Positions 17,794-27,120 of a stretch of 64,000 nucleotides of DNA are shown here, in pieces. The notes beneath the pieces are model-generated. The model was not told the DNA's origin. It saw nothing but the letters and a program-made list of their open reading frames with translations, and did not search any database. Source of the DNA: Pandoraea pnomenusa (GTDB lineage Bacteria > Pseudomonadota > Gammaproteobacteria > Burkholderiales > Burkholderiaceae); assembly GCF_000767615.3 (NCBI RefSeq), contig NZ_CP009553.3, positions 4,712,001 through 4,776,000 on the forward strand, written 5' to 3'. The position numbers were made by a program, and so were the translations under genes. Every line of letters begins with the position of its first letter. Position 1 is the first letter of the stretch.

Positions 17794-18657
17794 ATGACCC
17801 GGCTCCCCGCGCCCGTGCTCGATCATGTCGTCGTCAACGTCAAGGGCGACCTGGACGGCGCGCTCGACCTCTACCGCCGCCTGGGTTTCTCGCTCACCCC
17901 CCGAGGACACCACTCGCTGGGCAGCAGCAACCACCTCGCCGTTTTCGGCGAGAACTACCTCGAACTGCTCGGTTACGAAGCCGGCAAGTCGACGGCCCGC
18001 CCCGATGTGATGCAGGCACCGCTCGGCCTCACAGGGCTGTGCTTCAAGACGGACGACGTACAGCGAGTGTTCGAAACGTTACAGGCACGCGGCGTGGCCA
18101 TGGAGCGGCCGTTGACGTTCTTTCGTCCCGTTGCGTTGCCCGACGGCACGACCGACGATGCCCGTTTTCGCACCGTGCGCCTGGGCATCGATCTCGTGCG
18201 CAACGGACGCGCGTTCTTCTGCCATCACCTCACGCCGGAACATGTCTGGCACGACGCGTGGCGCGAGCATCCGAATGGCGTCACCGACATCGCCGGGTAC
18301 GTGTTCACGTCGCCGAATCCCGCCGTCACGGCCGCGCTTTACGATCGCGTCTTCGGTCCCGGCGTACTCGAAGCCGCCGGCACGCTCGGCTATTCGATGC
18401 GAGCCGGCCGTGCCCGCGTGCACTTCTACACCCCGGCCGAAGCCGCCGAGCGCTTCGGGAAGCTCGAGGTCACGGACGACGGCAGCGAGCGCGGTGTCGC
18501 ACTGATCCTTCGCACGCGCTCTCTGGCACGCACCCGGACGACGCTGAGCGAGCGTGGCGTGCCCCACACCACACGCGATGACGGCTCGGTACTGGTGGCC
18601 GCCGCCGACGGCTTTCATGTCGCGCTTCAGTTCGTGGAGGAACAACACGGCAGCTGA
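17794..18657 (+). CDS. VOC/glyoxalase-like domain protein
   Basis: A 287-residue protein of the glyoxalase-like (PF13468-type) group with two related VOC halves: LDHVVVNVKGDLDGALDLYRRLGF at residues 9-32 and the second half starting near DIAGYVFTSPNPAVTAALYDRVFG. Metal-binding positions are not obvious beyond His10 and Glu52 in ENYLELLG. Function unknown; relatives are annotated only as VOC family. The start is supported by GGGAGG six bases upstream. It follows the LysR gene by 132 bases and may or may not belong to the same transcript. Confidence 0.85.
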   Translation: MTRLPAPVLDHVVVNVKGDLDGALDLYRRLGFSLTPRGHHSLGSSNHLAVFGENYLELLGYEAGKSTARPDVMQAPLGLTGLCFKTDDVQRVFETLQARGVAMERPLTFFRPVALPDGTTDDARFRTVRLGIDLVRNGRAFFCHHLTPEHVWHDAWREHPNGVTDIAGYVFTSPNPAVTAALYDRVFGPGVLEAAGTLGYSMRAGRARVHFYTPAEAAERFGKLEVTDDGSERGVALILRTRSLARTRTTLSERGVPHTTRDDGSVLVAAADGFHVALQFVEEQHGS

Positions 18658-18780
18658 ATCGGCAGGCACATGCGGTCAAAAATATTTTTGTGTTTTCCGC
18701 TTTCCGGTCGCGCTCACCGAAACAGACGCCGTGCTCGGGCGAACGCCCGCCCGGCGGGCGTCATCACCATGCTGCAACGC

Positions 18781-18799
18781 AACAATCCAGACGATTGTT
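18781..18799. promoter_or_regulatory. Perfect inverted repeat upstream of transporter gene
   Basis: Arms AACAATC and GATTGTT (7 bases) around CAGAC. It sits about 200 bases before the KgtP-like transporter start and just before a TATATT element. A dimeric regulator site is likely; the regulator is unknown. Confidence 0.45.
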
Positions 18800-18901
18800 T
18801 CTATATTCACAATAATCGACACACGTTGCGGGCATTGTCTGCCCCCGTTCCGAACCGCTATAGTGGCCCCGCCCCCGCGACGCGTCGGCGCCTGCCTCCT
18901 T

Positions 18902-18922
18902 CATATATGAAATGTATATATG
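18902..18922. promoter_or_regulatory. Perfect 7-7-7 inverted repeat upstream of transporter gene
   Basis: Arms CATATAT and ATATATG around GAAATGT, 75 bases before the transporter start. The AT-rich block stands out in this GC-rich region. It could be a regulator site or part of the promoter. Confidence 0.45.
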
Positions 18923-18997
18923 GGCTGGATGCGGCGAACCGCCGGTGCGTCATGTTGCAAACGCAGTAATTAACGCGATGCCCCATCGCCGGTAGAA

Positions 18998-20314
18998 ATG
19001 AGAGACACAGCGACAACCCCCGCCGGAATCGACACGCCGCCCACTCCCGAAGAAGTTCGCAAGCGCGTTTTCGCGATCGTTGCGGCATCGTCCGGGAACC
19101 TGGTCGAGTGGTTCGACTTTTACATCTATGCGTTCTGCGCGATCTACTTCGCCCCCGCATTCTTCCCGAGCGCCGATCCCACGGCGCAATTGCTCAACAC
19201 CGCCGGGGTGTTCGCCGCCGGCTTCCTGATGCGCCCCATCGGCGGCTGGCTCTTCGGCCGTATCGCGGATCGCAACGGCCGCAAGAACTCGATGGTCATC
19301 TCCGTGATGATGATGTGCTTCGGCTCGCTGCTGATCGCGGCATTGCCGACGTACGCCAGCATCGGCACCTGGGCGCCCGCGCTGCTGCTGCTCGCACGCT
19401 TGCTGCAAGGCTTGTCGGTGGGCGGCGAGTACGGCACCACGGCCACGTACATGAGCGAAGTGGCGCTCAAGGGACGCCGCGGCTTCTTCTCCTCGTTCCA
19501 GTACGTGACGCTCATCGGCGGACAGTTGCTCGCCGTGCTCGTGGTCGTGATTCTTCAGCAATTGCTGTCCGACGCCGAACTCAGGGCCTGGGGCTGGCGC
19601 ATTCCGTTCGTGGTCGGCGCGGTCACGGCCGTCGTGGCGCTGATGCTGCGTCGCACGCTGCATGAGACGTCGACGAATGCGAGCCGCAGCAACAGCGAGG
19701 CGGGCACGCTCGCGGGTCTGTTCCGTCATCACAAGGCGGCGTTCTTCACGGTGCTCGGCTACACTGCGGGCGGCTCGCTGATCTTCTACACGTTCACGAC
19801 CTACATGCAGAAGTATCTGGTGAACACGGCCGGCATGCCGATCAAGACGGCCAGCTACGTGATGACCGGCTGCCTGTTCGTCTACATGTGCATGCAGCCG
19901 ATTTTCGGCATGCTCTCGGACAGGATCGGTCGCCGCAACAACATGCTGTTGTTCGGCGCGCTCGGCGCCATCGCCACGGTACCGATCCTGACCGCGCTCA
20001 AGACCGTGCAAAGCCCGACCGCCGCATTCCTGTTGATCTGCCTGGCGCTGGCGATCGTGAGTTTCTACACGTCGATCAGCGGTATCGTGAAGGCCGAGAT
20101 GTTCCCGATCGAAGTGCGCGCGCTCGGTGTGGGCCTGGCCTACGCGGTCGCCAATGCCATCTTCGGCGGCTCGGCGGAATACGTGGCCCTCGGCCTCAAG
20201 AAGGCCGGGATGGAGCCGACGTTCTACTGGTACGTCACCGGCATGATGATCGTGGCGTTCCTCGTGAGCCTGCGCCTGCCGCGTCAGGCGAAGTACCTTC
20301 ATCACGAGCACTGA
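18998..20314 (+). CDS. MFS transporter, alpha-ketoglutarate permease (KgtP)-like
   Basis: A 438-residue 12-helix transporter of the MHS subfamily. The start [27 protein letters not shown] and loop 2-3 [21 protein letters not shown] are close to KgtP and related dicarboxylate or amine permeases, as is the helix-4 block [31 protein letters not shown]. The likely substrate is a dicarboxylate such as 2-oxoglutarate. The ribosome site is weak (GGTAGAA). It ends in a strong hairpin and is convergent with a LysR gene. Confidence 0.88.
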   Translation: MRDTATTPAGIDTPPTPEEVRKRVFAIVAASSGNLVEWFDFYIYAFCAIYFAPAFFPSADPTAQLLNTAGVFAAGFLMRPIGGWLFGRIADRNGRKNSMVISVMMMCFGSLLIAALPTYASIGTWAPALLLLARLLQGLSVGGEYGTTATYMSEVALKGRRGFFSSFQYVTLIGGQLLAVLVVVILQQLLSDAELRAWGWRIPFVVGAVTAVVALMLRRTLHETSTNASRSNSEAGTLAGLFRHHKAAFFTVLGYTAGGSLIFYTFTTYMQKYLVNTAGMPIKTASYVMTGCLFVYMCMQPIFGMLSDRIGRRNNMLLFGALGAIATVPILTALKTVQSPTAAFLLICLALAIVSFYTSISGIVKAEMFPIEVRALGVGLAYAVANAIFGGSAEYVALGLKKAGMEPTFYWYVTGMMIVAFLVSLRLPRQAKYLHHEH

Positions 20315-20321
20315 TCGTATC

Positions 20322-20350
20322 GGCCGGTGCGAGCACTCGCCGCACCGGCC
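20322..20350. terminator. Hairpin terminator between convergent genes
   Basis: Perfect 10-base arms GGCCGGTGCG and CGCACCGGCC with a 9-base loop, eight bases after the transporter stop codon. Only TTG follows, so it is a strong stem without a real T tract; it could serve both converging genes. Confidence 0.65.
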
Positions 20351-20376
20351 TTGCGCTCGCAGGCTCGCTGGTCGTG

Positions 20377-21285
20377 TCAGGCATCGTCGCCTGACGCCTG
20401 TCGCGCGCTCTGCCAGATGGCGTCGAGCACGTTGTGCGGCTGGTGAGCGCGGCGGTAAAGCGCGATGTCGAACCCGATCTGCCAATCCTTGCCGCCGACG
20501 ATGGCCAGTGTGCCACGTGCGACATCGTCGGCCACCAGACGCTGAGGCAACCACGCAATGCCGGTGCCCCGACGTGCCATTGCCAGAATCGCCTCGTAGG
20601 AATCCGCCTGGTACACGGGCTTGAGCATCGGGCGGTTCGGCATCTCCGCGAGGTGGCGGGCCAGTACGGCGCGCAGCGTGAGCGTGCGCGTGAACGCCAG
20701 CCACGGAATCGGCGCCGGGCCACCCGTCAGACGGTATCTGGCGCGCCCTTTGGCGTCCAGGGCGCTGACCGGCACCAGCACTTCACGCGCCACGCTGAGC
20801 CAGTCGAACCGCTCCTGATCGATGAGCAGTCGCGTGTGCGCACTCGAATACACGATCAGCAGATCCACTTCTCCCGCCGCCAGTCGAAGAATCGCCTCTT
20901 CCGCCCCGCTCGTGGACAGCGTGGCGCTGAAGAAGCCGACGCGCGCGACCATCTGGTCGTACCAATCGGGGAAGAATGTCGCGGCGAGCGTGCGCCCGGT
21001 GGCGATTTTCAGGTTGTTTTCCAGCGTGGGCGCGGCGTCCTGCAACTGGGTGCGAGCGCTGTGAAGAATATCGAGCGCGTTGGTCGCGGCGTCGAGAAAT
21101 ACGGTGCCCGCCGCCGTGAGTTCCAGCGGCTTGCTGCGCTCGACCAGCCGGGTGCCCACCCATTCTTCCAGCGCGCGGATGCGACGCCCGAAAGCCGGAT
21201 GCGTGACGAAGCGGTTCTCCGCCGCACGCGTGAAGCTGCGCGTGCGCGCGAGTTCGACGAAGTCTTCCAGCCATCGCAGTTGCAT
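20377..21285 (-). CDS. LysR-family transcriptional regulator (HypT-like branch)
   Basis: A 302-residue LysR protein. The helix-turn-helix reads MQLRWLEDFVELARTRSF then TRAAENRFVTHPAFGRRIRALEEWVG, close to the branch that includes the hypochlorite-responsive HypT/YjiE, in which the recognition helix ends PAFSRRIRALE. The effector domain follows and ends in HQPHNVLDAIWQSAR. The start ATG begins the helix-turn-helix directly. It is convergent with the transporter and 55 bases downstream of ruvA; its target is not obvious. Confidence 0.88.
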   Translation of the reverse strand: MQLRWLEDFVELARTRSFTRAAENRFVTHPAFGRRIRALEEWVGTRLVERSKPLELTAAGTVFLDAATNALDILHSARTQLQDAAPTLENNLKIATGRTLAATFFPDWYDQMVARVGFFSATLSTSGAEEAILRLAAGEVDLLIVYSSAHTRLLIDQERFDWLSVAREVLVPVSALDAKGRARYRLTGGPAPIPWLAFTRTLTLRAVLARHLAEMPNRPMLKPVYQADSYEAILAMARRGTGIAWLPQRLVADDVARGTLAIVGGKDWQIGFDIALYRRAHQPHNVLDAIWQSARQASGDDA

Positions 21286-21340
21286 GCCGTGTCCTCACGC
21301 GATCGTCATGGCGTCGTCTTTCCCTCGCCCCGACCGAGCC

Positions 21341-21922
21341 TCATGCCTTGGAGAGCGACTTGAGTGCGTGCTTGATGCCCTCCGACACGCCCGTGCCTTC
21401 AGGCACGGACTTGACGGCGGCAAGCGCTTCCTTGTCGGAATAGCCCAGTGCGAGCAACGCGTTGACGACATCGCTCTTGTGATCGTGCGGCGTTGCGACG
21501 CCGGCCACGGTGCCCAACTGCGCCCCGAGCTTTCCCTTGAGTTCGAGAAGCAGCCGTTCGGCCGTTTTCTTGCCGATGCCGGGGATCTTGGTCAAACGCC
21601 CCGACTCCTGCAGCGTCACGGCCTGTGCGATGTCCGCAACGCTCATGCCCGAGAGGATCGCCAGCGCGGTGCGCGCGCCGACGCCCGAGATCTTGAGCAG
21701 CTCGCGAAACGTGTTGCGCTCGTCGGGCGAGCCGAAGCCGAACAGCAGTTGGGCGTCCTCGCGCACGATGAACTGGGTGAGCAGCGTGACGCGCTCGCCA
21801 ACGTTCGGCAAATTGAAGAAGGTGCTCATCGGCACCGATATTTCGTAGCCCACGCCCTGGCAATCGACCAGGATGTGCGGCGGATTCTTTTCCAGCAGCG
21901 TGCCGGAGATGCGGCCAATCAT
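21341..21922 (-). CDS. ruvA: Holliday junction branch migration protein RuvA
   Basis: A complete 193-residue RuvA. Domain I (OB fold) starts [28 protein letters not shown]; domain II has the two helix-hairpin-helix motifs [11 protein letters not shown] and [20 protein letters not shown]; domain III, which binds RuvB, is the C-terminal [20 protein letters not shown] segment. RuvA holds the four-way DNA junction while RuvB drives migration. In most proteobacteria it lies between ruvC and ruvB; here both neighbours are LysR genes and neither partner is visible in the window. Confidence 0.97.
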   Translation of the reverse strand: MIGRISGTLLEKNPPHILVDCQGVGYEISVPMSTFFNLPNVGERVTLLTQFIVREDAQLLFGFGSPDERNTFRELLKISGVGARTALAILSGMSVADIAQAVTLQESGRLTKIPGIGKKTAERLLLELKGKLGAQLGTVAGVATPHDHKSDVVNALLALGYSDKEALAAVKSVPEGTGVSEGIKHALKSLSKA

Positions 21923-21998
21923 TGACGCCCCGAGAGAGTGACTTCGACAGGCGGCAAGTGTAGCAAACGGCCGCCCCCGAACCCACGCGAACGCGGGA

Positions 21999-22949
21999 CT
22001 ACCTCGGCTCCGTGACGCCGATCACCGCGTCGCCGGTCGAACGCGTGGCGGCACTGCGCAAACACTCGAGGGCGGCCGCCACGGCCGCGCGGTTGGCGCC
22101 GTCGTCGCGCCAGTACATCGAGATCGCCCCGAATCCCGCCAGTCGCAGCGGCACGATCCGCAGCGCGCCGAGCGCCTGCAAGCGGCTGGCCGTGCGGTGC
22201 GACGCCAGCCCGATCATGTCGCTGTTATTAAGCAGCGTCAGGTTGAGAATCGTGGAGTTCGACTCCACCGTGTCGTTCGGCAGCGGATACCCGGCTTCGG
22301 CGAGCGCCGCCTCGAGCGCATTGCGTATCGGCGTGCCGCGAGGCCATACGACCCAGCGGTAGCGCTGAATGTCCTCCCATTGGACCTGCGCGAGCGAAAA
22401 AACCGGATGCCGGGCTCGGGCGACGAAGTGCAGCGGCTCCAGATAGAGCGCTTCGGCGCGCACGTTGCGGTCCTGCAATTCGGGGGCCGAGCGCCCGACC
22501 ACGATATCGATCTCGCTGTGCGCGAGCTGATTCATCAACCGGTCCATCGTGTTCTCGATCACGCGCGCCTGCACACGCGGCATGCGCTGCAGAAGCAGCA
22601 GCACGGCGAGCGGCACCGTGTCGGCCGACGACGCGCCCGATGTGCCGATCGCCACCAGACCGCTGCCGCCCTCGCGCATGGCGTCGAGATCGTCGCGCGC
22701 GGTATCGAGTTGCGCCTCGATGCGGCGCGCATGTTCGATCAGGGATTCCCCGTACACCGTCGGGCGCAATCCCCGCGCCTGACGCTCGAACAATGGCAGC
22801 CCGATATCGTCCTCGAGATCCTTGAGCCACTTCGACAATCCGGGCTGCGTCGTGTTGAGCAGCGTGGCGGACTGGCTCATGTTGCCGGTCTCCGCGAGGG
22901 TCAGGAGCATCTGCAGGTTGCGCAGACGCAGGCGATGGGTCCAATCCAT
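21999..22949 (-). CDS. LysR-family regulator of the gentisate/3-hydroxybenzoate cluster
   Basis: A 316-residue LysR protein. The helix-turn-helix covers [48 protein letters not shown], of the GbpR/CbbR-like type. The effector domain contains [21 protein letters not shown]. It is divergent from the gentisate dioxygenase gene with 217 bases between, and a perfect 20-base palindrome lies there, so it is most likely the activator of the 3-hydroxybenzoate cluster, responding to 3-hydroxybenzoate or gentisate. The effector assignment is inference. Confidence 0.9.
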   Translation of the reverse strand: MDWTHRLRLRNLQMLLTLAETGNMSQSATLLNTTQPGLSKWLKDLEDDIGLPLFERQARGLRPTVYGESLIEHARRIEAQLDTARDDLDAMREGGSGLVAIGTSGASSADTVPLAVLLLLQRMPRVQARVIENTMDRLMNQLAHSEIDIVVGRSAPELQDRNVRAEALYLEPLHFVARARHPVFSLAQVQWEDIQRYRWVVWPRGTPIRNALEAALAEAGYPLPNDTVESNSTILNLTLLNNSDMIGLASHRTASRLQALGALRIVPLRLAGFGAISMYWRDDGANRAAVAAALECLRSAATRSTGDAVIGVTEPR

Positions 22950-22995
22950 GCGCAGTCTCCGGGCACCCCCGGGGGCGCCCCAAAATCGTCTCGAC

Positions 22996-23015
22996 CCATA
23001 CGATTTTTCGTATGG
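22996..23015. promoter_or_regulatory. Perfect palindrome, likely LysR operator for the gentisate operon
   Basis: Arms CCATACGA and TCGTATGG around TTTT, 47 bases upstream of the LysR start and 152 bases upstream of the gentisate dioxygenase start. It is the only long palindrome in the divergent region and lies in an AT-rich patch. A LysR tetramer binding here could control both directions. Confidence 0.65.
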
Positions 23016-23166
23016 ATCCGATGATTATTTCATTTCAAAGAATATGTCTCGCCGAGTATAACGCTATCCATAGACCCGAAAGCCCGCCGCGCGCGCCCTG
23101 CACGACACCGAGAGGACGCGAATGCGGCGCCCGCCGACCGGGCCCCCTGCCAACCCGGAGACAAGC

Positions 23167-24204
23167 ATGTCCGAACGCGCACCCAGCGCCGCGCGCGCCG
23201 CCTATTACGAGCACATCGGCCGCAATCACATGGCCCCGCTGTGGGAATCGCTGCACAGCCTCGTGCCCCCGCAACCGCGCCCGCGCGTGGTGCCCGCCAT
23301 CTGGAAATACAACGAAGTGCGTCCGCTGGTAATGGAAGCCGGGCGTGTCATCAGCGCCGAGGAAGCGGTGCGGCGCGTGCTGATTCTGCAGAACCCGGGC
23401 ACCCCGGGCTCGTCGAGCATTACCGGCTCGCTCTACGCCGGGCTGCAACTGATTCTGCCGGGCGAGATCGCGCCGAGTCATCGTCATACGCAGTCGGCGC
23501 TGCGCTTCATCGTCGAAGGTCGCGGGGCCTGGACCGCCGTGAACGGCGAGCGCACCACCATGCACCCGGGCGACTTCATCATCACGCCGTCGTGGACGTG
23601 GCACGACCACGGCAACCCCGCGGACGGCGAACCGGTGGTGTGGCTCGACGGTCTCGACATTCCGCTCGTGCAGTATTTCGATGCCGGCTTCGCGGAGAAC
23701 TACCCCGAATCGCAGCAGCCCGTGCAGCGGCCCGAGGGCGACAGCTTTGCGCGATACGGGTTCAACATGTTGCCGGTGCACCACAAGGTGAGCGATCCCA
23801 CCTCGCCGATCTTCAGCTATCCGTACGAGCGCTCGCGCGAGGCGCTCGACACGCTGTACCGCAACGGCGAGCTCGATGCGTGGGACGGCATCAAGCTACG
23901 CTACGTGAATCCGGCCACCGGCGGCTGGCCGATGCCGACGATGGCGACCTTCATGCAGTACCTCCCGGCAGGCTTCCAGGGCAAGACCTATCGCAGCACC
24001 GACGCCACCGTCTTCTCGGTCGTGGAAGGTCGCGGTACGGTGCGCATCGGCGACGAGACGTTCCAGTTCGAGCCGCGCGACCACTTCGTCGTACCGTCGT
24101 GGGCCCCGGTGCAACTCGCCGCGCTCGAAGACGCCGTGCTGTTCAGCTACTCCGACCGCCCGGTACTCGCCGCGCTGAATCTGCTGCGCGAGTCGCGCAC
24201 CTGA
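23167..24204 (+). CDS. Gentisate 1,2-dioxygenase
   Basis: A 345-residue bicupin enzyme that opens the ring of gentisate (2,5-dihydroxybenzoate) with O2 to give maleylpyruvate. The N-terminal cupin holds the Fe(II) ligands: His105 and His107 in [11 protein letters not shown] and His146 in WTWHDHGN. The second cupin (about residues 255-335) has a degenerate metal site, as in the family. I chose the ATG at 23167, after GGAGACAAGC; an upstream ATG at 23122 would add 15 Pro-rich residues. It opens the operon with fumarylpyruvate hydrolase, isomerase and hydroxylase. Confidence 0.95.
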   Translation: MSERAPSAARAAYYEHIGRNHMAPLWESLHSLVPPQPRPRVVPAIWKYNEVRPLVMEAGRVISAEEAVRRVLILQNPGTPGSSSITGSLYAGLQLILPGEIAPSHRHTQSALRFIVEGRGAWTAVNGERTTMHPGDFIITPSWTWHDHGNPADGEPVVWLDGLDIPLVQYFDAGFAENYPESQQPVQRPEGDSFARYGFNMLPVHHKVSDPTSPIFSYPYERSREALDTLYRNGELDAWDGIKLRYVNPATGGWPMPTMATFMQYLPAGFQGKTYRSTDATVFSVVEGRGTVRIGDETFQFEPRDHFVVPSWAPVQLAALEDAVLFSYSDRPVLAALNLLRESRT

Positions 24205-24304
24205 GTCAGCGCGCACACACGACACATCGGCCCCGCGGACATCGCACACGAAACACGCGCAACGCGGCGCCCCGCTTTCCTCTTTATTCGTCGAGTCAAA
24301 ACCT

Positions 24305-25003
24305 ATGTCCTTCGTCTTCGCTCCGCCCGCCACCGTCGCCATTCCCGTTGTTGGCAGCAACGATCAGTTCGCCGTGCGCCGCGTGTACTGCGTTGGCCGC
24401 AACTATGCCGCGCACGCCCGCGAAATGGGCTTCGATCCGGACCGTGAACCGCCGTTCTTTTTCTGCAAGCCGGCCGACGCCGTGATTCCGGTGGCCTACG
24501 GCGAGACGCTCGAACTGAAGTACCCGGCGCAAACGAGCAACTATCACTACGAAGCCGAGCTGGTTGCCGTGATCGGCAAGGCCGGTTCGGACATCCCCCT
24601 CGAGCAGGCGCTCGAGCATGTGTGGGGCTACGCCGTGGGTCTGGACATGACGCGTCGCGACCTGCAAATGAAAATGCGCGAGATGGGCCGTCCGTGGGAA
24701 ATCGGCAAAGCCTTCGACGCCTCGGCGCCGATCGGCCCGATCCACCCCGCCTCGAGCGTCGGCCATATCGAAAAGGCCGCGATTTCGCTGACGGTCGACG
24801 GGGTGCAGAAGCAGAAGAGCGACATCACGCACCTGATCTGGTCGGTGGCCGAAACGGTCTCGTATCTTTCGCAGTTCTTCCGCCTGGAACCGGGCGACCT
24901 GATCTACACCGGCACGCCGGAAGGCGTGGGTCCGGTCAAGGCGGGCGAGACCATGGTCACGGCCGTCGAAGGCCTCGGCGAGATCACCGTGCGCGTGGTC
25001 TGA
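24305..25003 (+). CDS. Fumarylpyruvate hydrolase (FAH family)
   Basis: A 232-residue fumarylacetoacetate-hydrolase-family enzyme that splits fumarylpyruvate into fumarate and pyruvate, the last step of the gentisate pathway. The metal ligands are Glu83, Glu85 (HYEAELV) and Asp114 (YAVGLDMTRRDLQ), and the C-terminal PGDLIYTGTPEGVGPVKAGE block is typical. It lies 100 bases after the dioxygenase and nine bases before the isomerase. NagK is the closest named function I know; FAH relatives can have other substrates, but the context supports this one. Confidence 0.93.
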   Translation: MSFVFAPPATVAIPVVGSNDQFAVRRVYCVGRNYAAHAREMGFDPDREPPFFFCKPADAVIPVAYGETLELKYPAQTSNYHYEAELVAVIGKAGSDIPLEQALEHVWGYAVGLDMTRRDLQMKMREMGRPWEIGKAFDASAPIGPIHPASSVGHIEKAAISLTVDGVQKQKSDITHLIWSVAETVSYLSQFFRLEPGDLIYTGTPEGVGPVKAGETMVTAVEGLGEITVRVV

Positions 25004-25012
25004 GGCAAGGTC

Positions 25013-25654
25013 ATGCAGCTCTACAGCTTCTTCAACAGCTCGACGTCGTATCGCGTGCGCATCGCGCTCGCGCTCAAGGGGCTGTCGTTCGACACCGTGC
25101 CGGTGAATATCCGCGTGGGTGAGCATCGCGCCGAAGCCTACGTGGACGAGGTCAATCCGTCGGCGACGGTGCCGGCGCTGGTCGACGGCGATCTGTCGCT
25201 CGGCCAGTCGCTCGCGATTCTCGACTACCTCGACGCCAAGTATCCGGGCACGCCGCTGATCCCGAGCGACATCGAGACCCGCGCACGCGTGCTGGAACTC
25301 TCGATGCTCATCAGCTGCGACATCCATCCGGTGAACAACCTGCGCATCCTGAAGTACCTGCAGGGCCCGATGGGTCTGTCGGTGCAGCAGAAGGACACGT
25401 GGTACGCCCATTGGATCGCCGAAGGCATGGCGGGCGTGGAGCGGTTGCTGGCCAGGCACGGCCACGGCAAGTGGTGTTTCGGCGACGCGCCGACACTCGC
25501 CGACGTGTGCCTGGTGCCGCAGATCGCCAACGCACAGCGCATGGGCTGCGATATGTCGGCGTATCCGCGCGCGATGGCGGTATACGCCGTGGCCCAAACG
25601 CACCCGGCGTTCCTCGCAGCCGCCCCCAACCGCCAGCCGGATTATTCGGCCTGA
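25013..25654 (+). CDS. Maleylpyruvate isomerase, zeta-class GST (NagL-like)
   Basis: A 213-residue glutathione-dependent enzyme that turns maleylpyruvate into fumarylpyruvate. The zeta-GST signature SSTSYRVRIAL is at residues 9-19; a Thr replaces the Cys of maleylacetoacetate isomerases, as in NagL-type maleylpyruvate isomerases. The CDIHPVNNLRILKYL segment and the C-terminal TLADVCLVPQIANA block fit the same group. It is nine bases downstream of the hydrolase and 40 bases upstream of the hydroxylase gene. Confidence 0.93.
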   Translation: MQLYSFFNSSTSYRVRIALALKGLSFDTVPVNIRVGEHRAEAYVDEVNPSATVPALVDGDLSLGQSLAILDYLDAKYPGTPLIPSDIETRARVLELSMLISCDIHPVNNLRILKYLQGPMGLSVQQKDTWYAHWIAEGMAGVERLLARHGHGKWCFGDAPTLADVCLVPQIANAQRMGCDMSAYPRAMAVYAVAQTHPAFLAAAPNRQPDYSA

Positions 25655-25694
25655 TCGACGTCCGCAACGGCTGGAAGGGCCGCAGGAGACAATC

Positions 25695-26912
25695 ATGAAT
25701 CAAACCCATCAACCCAAGGCCCTCGTCGTTGGCGGGGGGATCGGTGGCCTGGCCGCCGCCCTCGCGCTCGCCAATCAGGGCGTGCGCATCGAACTGCTGG
25801 AGCAGGCCGAGACCATTGGCGAGATCGGCGCGGGCATTCAGCTCGCGGCCAATGCGTTCGCCGCGCTCGACGCCCTCGGCGTCGGCGAAGCCGCACGCGG
25901 GCGGTCGGTCTTCACCGATCACATCACGCTGCGCGACGCCATCGATCGCAGCGTGATCGCGCAGGTCGACGTCGGCGCGCCGTACCGCGAACGGTTCGGT
26001 AACCCGTATGCCGTGATTCACCGGGCCGACATCCATCTGTCGATTCTCGAAGCGGTGCAACGCAACCCGCTGATCCAGTTCCGCACGGCCACGCGCGTGG
26101 TCACGCTGGAACAGGATGCGCACGGCGTGACGGTGATCGACCAGCATGGCGAGCGCCACACGGCCGACGCCGTGATCGGCTGCGACGGGGTGAAGTCCGC
26201 CGTGCGCGCCGTGCTGATCGGCGACGAGCCGCGCGTGACCGGTCACGTGGTGTATCGCGCCGTCGTCGACGTCGAGAACATGCCGAAGGACCTGCAGGTC
26301 AATGCGCCGGTCGTGTGGGCCGGACCGAACTGCCACCTGGTGCACTACCCGCTGCGCGGCGGCAAGCAATACAACCTGGTGGTCACGTTCCACAGCCGCG
26401 AGCAGGAAGTCTGGGGCGTGCGCGACGGCAGCAAGGAAGAAGTGCTGTCGTACTTCCAGGGAATCGATCCCCTGCCGCACCAGATGCTCGACCGCCCGAC
26501 GTCGTGGCGACGCTGGGCCACCGCCGATCGCGATCCGGTGGAGCAGTGGAGCTTCGGGCGCGCCACGATGCTTGGCGACGCCGCGCATCCGATGACGCAA
26601 TACATCGCACAAGGCGCCTGCCAGGCGCTGGAAGACGCGGTCACGCTGGGCGCGGCGTATGCGGCCGCGAACGGCGATTTCGTCGACGCGTTCCGCCGCT
26701 ACGAACATGCGCGCATTCCGCGCACGGCTCGCGTGCTTTACGGCGCGCGCGACATGGGCCGCGTGTACCACGCGAAGGGCGTCGATCGCTGGGTGCGCAA
26801 CTCGCTGTGGAAAGGTCGTACGCAAACGCAGTATTACGACGCGCTGCAGTGGCTGCACGGCTGGCGCGCCGAGAACTGCCTGTCGCAAACGCCCTGGCTC
26901 AATGACGCCTGA
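25695..26912 (+). CDS. 3-hydroxybenzoate 6-hydroxylase, FAD monooxygenase
   Basis: A 405-residue NAD(P)H-dependent flavoprotein hydroxylase expected to turn 3-hydroxybenzoate into gentisate. The FAD-binding GGGIGG is at residues 13-18, the GCDGVKS motif near residue 170 contacts FAD and NADH, and the second FAD motif is GDAAHPMTQYIAQGA. The length and the C-terminal HAKGVDRWVRNSLWKGRTQ segment match 3-hydroxybenzoate 6-hydroxylases better than salicylate hydroxylases. Genes for all the following steps are directly upstream. A 5-hydroxylase acting on salicylate remains a less likely alternative. Confidence 0.92.
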   Translation: MNQTHQPKALVVGGGIGGLAAALALANQGVRIELLEQAETIGEIGAGIQLAANAFAALDALGVGEAARGRSVFTDHITLRDAIDRSVIAQVDVGAPYRERFGNPYAVIHRADIHLSILEAVQRNPLIQFRTATRVVTLEQDAHGVTVIDQHGERHTADAVIGCDGVKSAVRAVLIGDEPRVTGHVVYRAVVDVENMPKDLQVNAPVVWAGPNCHLVHYPLRGGKQYNLVVTFHSREQEVWGVRDGSKEEVLSYFQGIDPLPHQMLDRPTSWRRWATADRDPVEQWSFGRATMLGDAAHPMTQYIAQGACQALEDAVTLGAAYAAANGDFVDAFRRYEHARIPRTARVLYGARDMGRVYHAKGVDRWVRNSLWKGRTQTQYYDALQWLHGWRAENCLSQTPWLNDA

Positions 26913-27120
26913 GACGCACGGCGCGGGCTGAATCACCCAAATCACCCTGTAGTCACGTAGTGCCCTGGCGCGACGTCCCCAACGACGTCGCGCCAACGTC
27001 CGCCGCGCCGCAGCCCGCGACGCGTTGGCATGCCGTACCCATAACAACAAACACTGCAATGCATTCGGCAATGTCGGCCTGTCGGCCGACAACGCCTCTG
27101 GCACCTTCGAGGAGACAACC

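Larger units (their letters stand above)
18658..18997. other. 340-base non-coding region upstream of the KgtP-like gene
   Basis: No convincing gene is seen. The region is AT-richer than its surroundings in two patches that carry two perfect inverted repeats (18781-18799 and 18902-18922), listed separately. It must hold the promoter of the transporter gene, but I cannot point to a convincing -35/-10 pair; TATATT at 18802-18807 is one possible -10 element. Confidence 0.6.
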
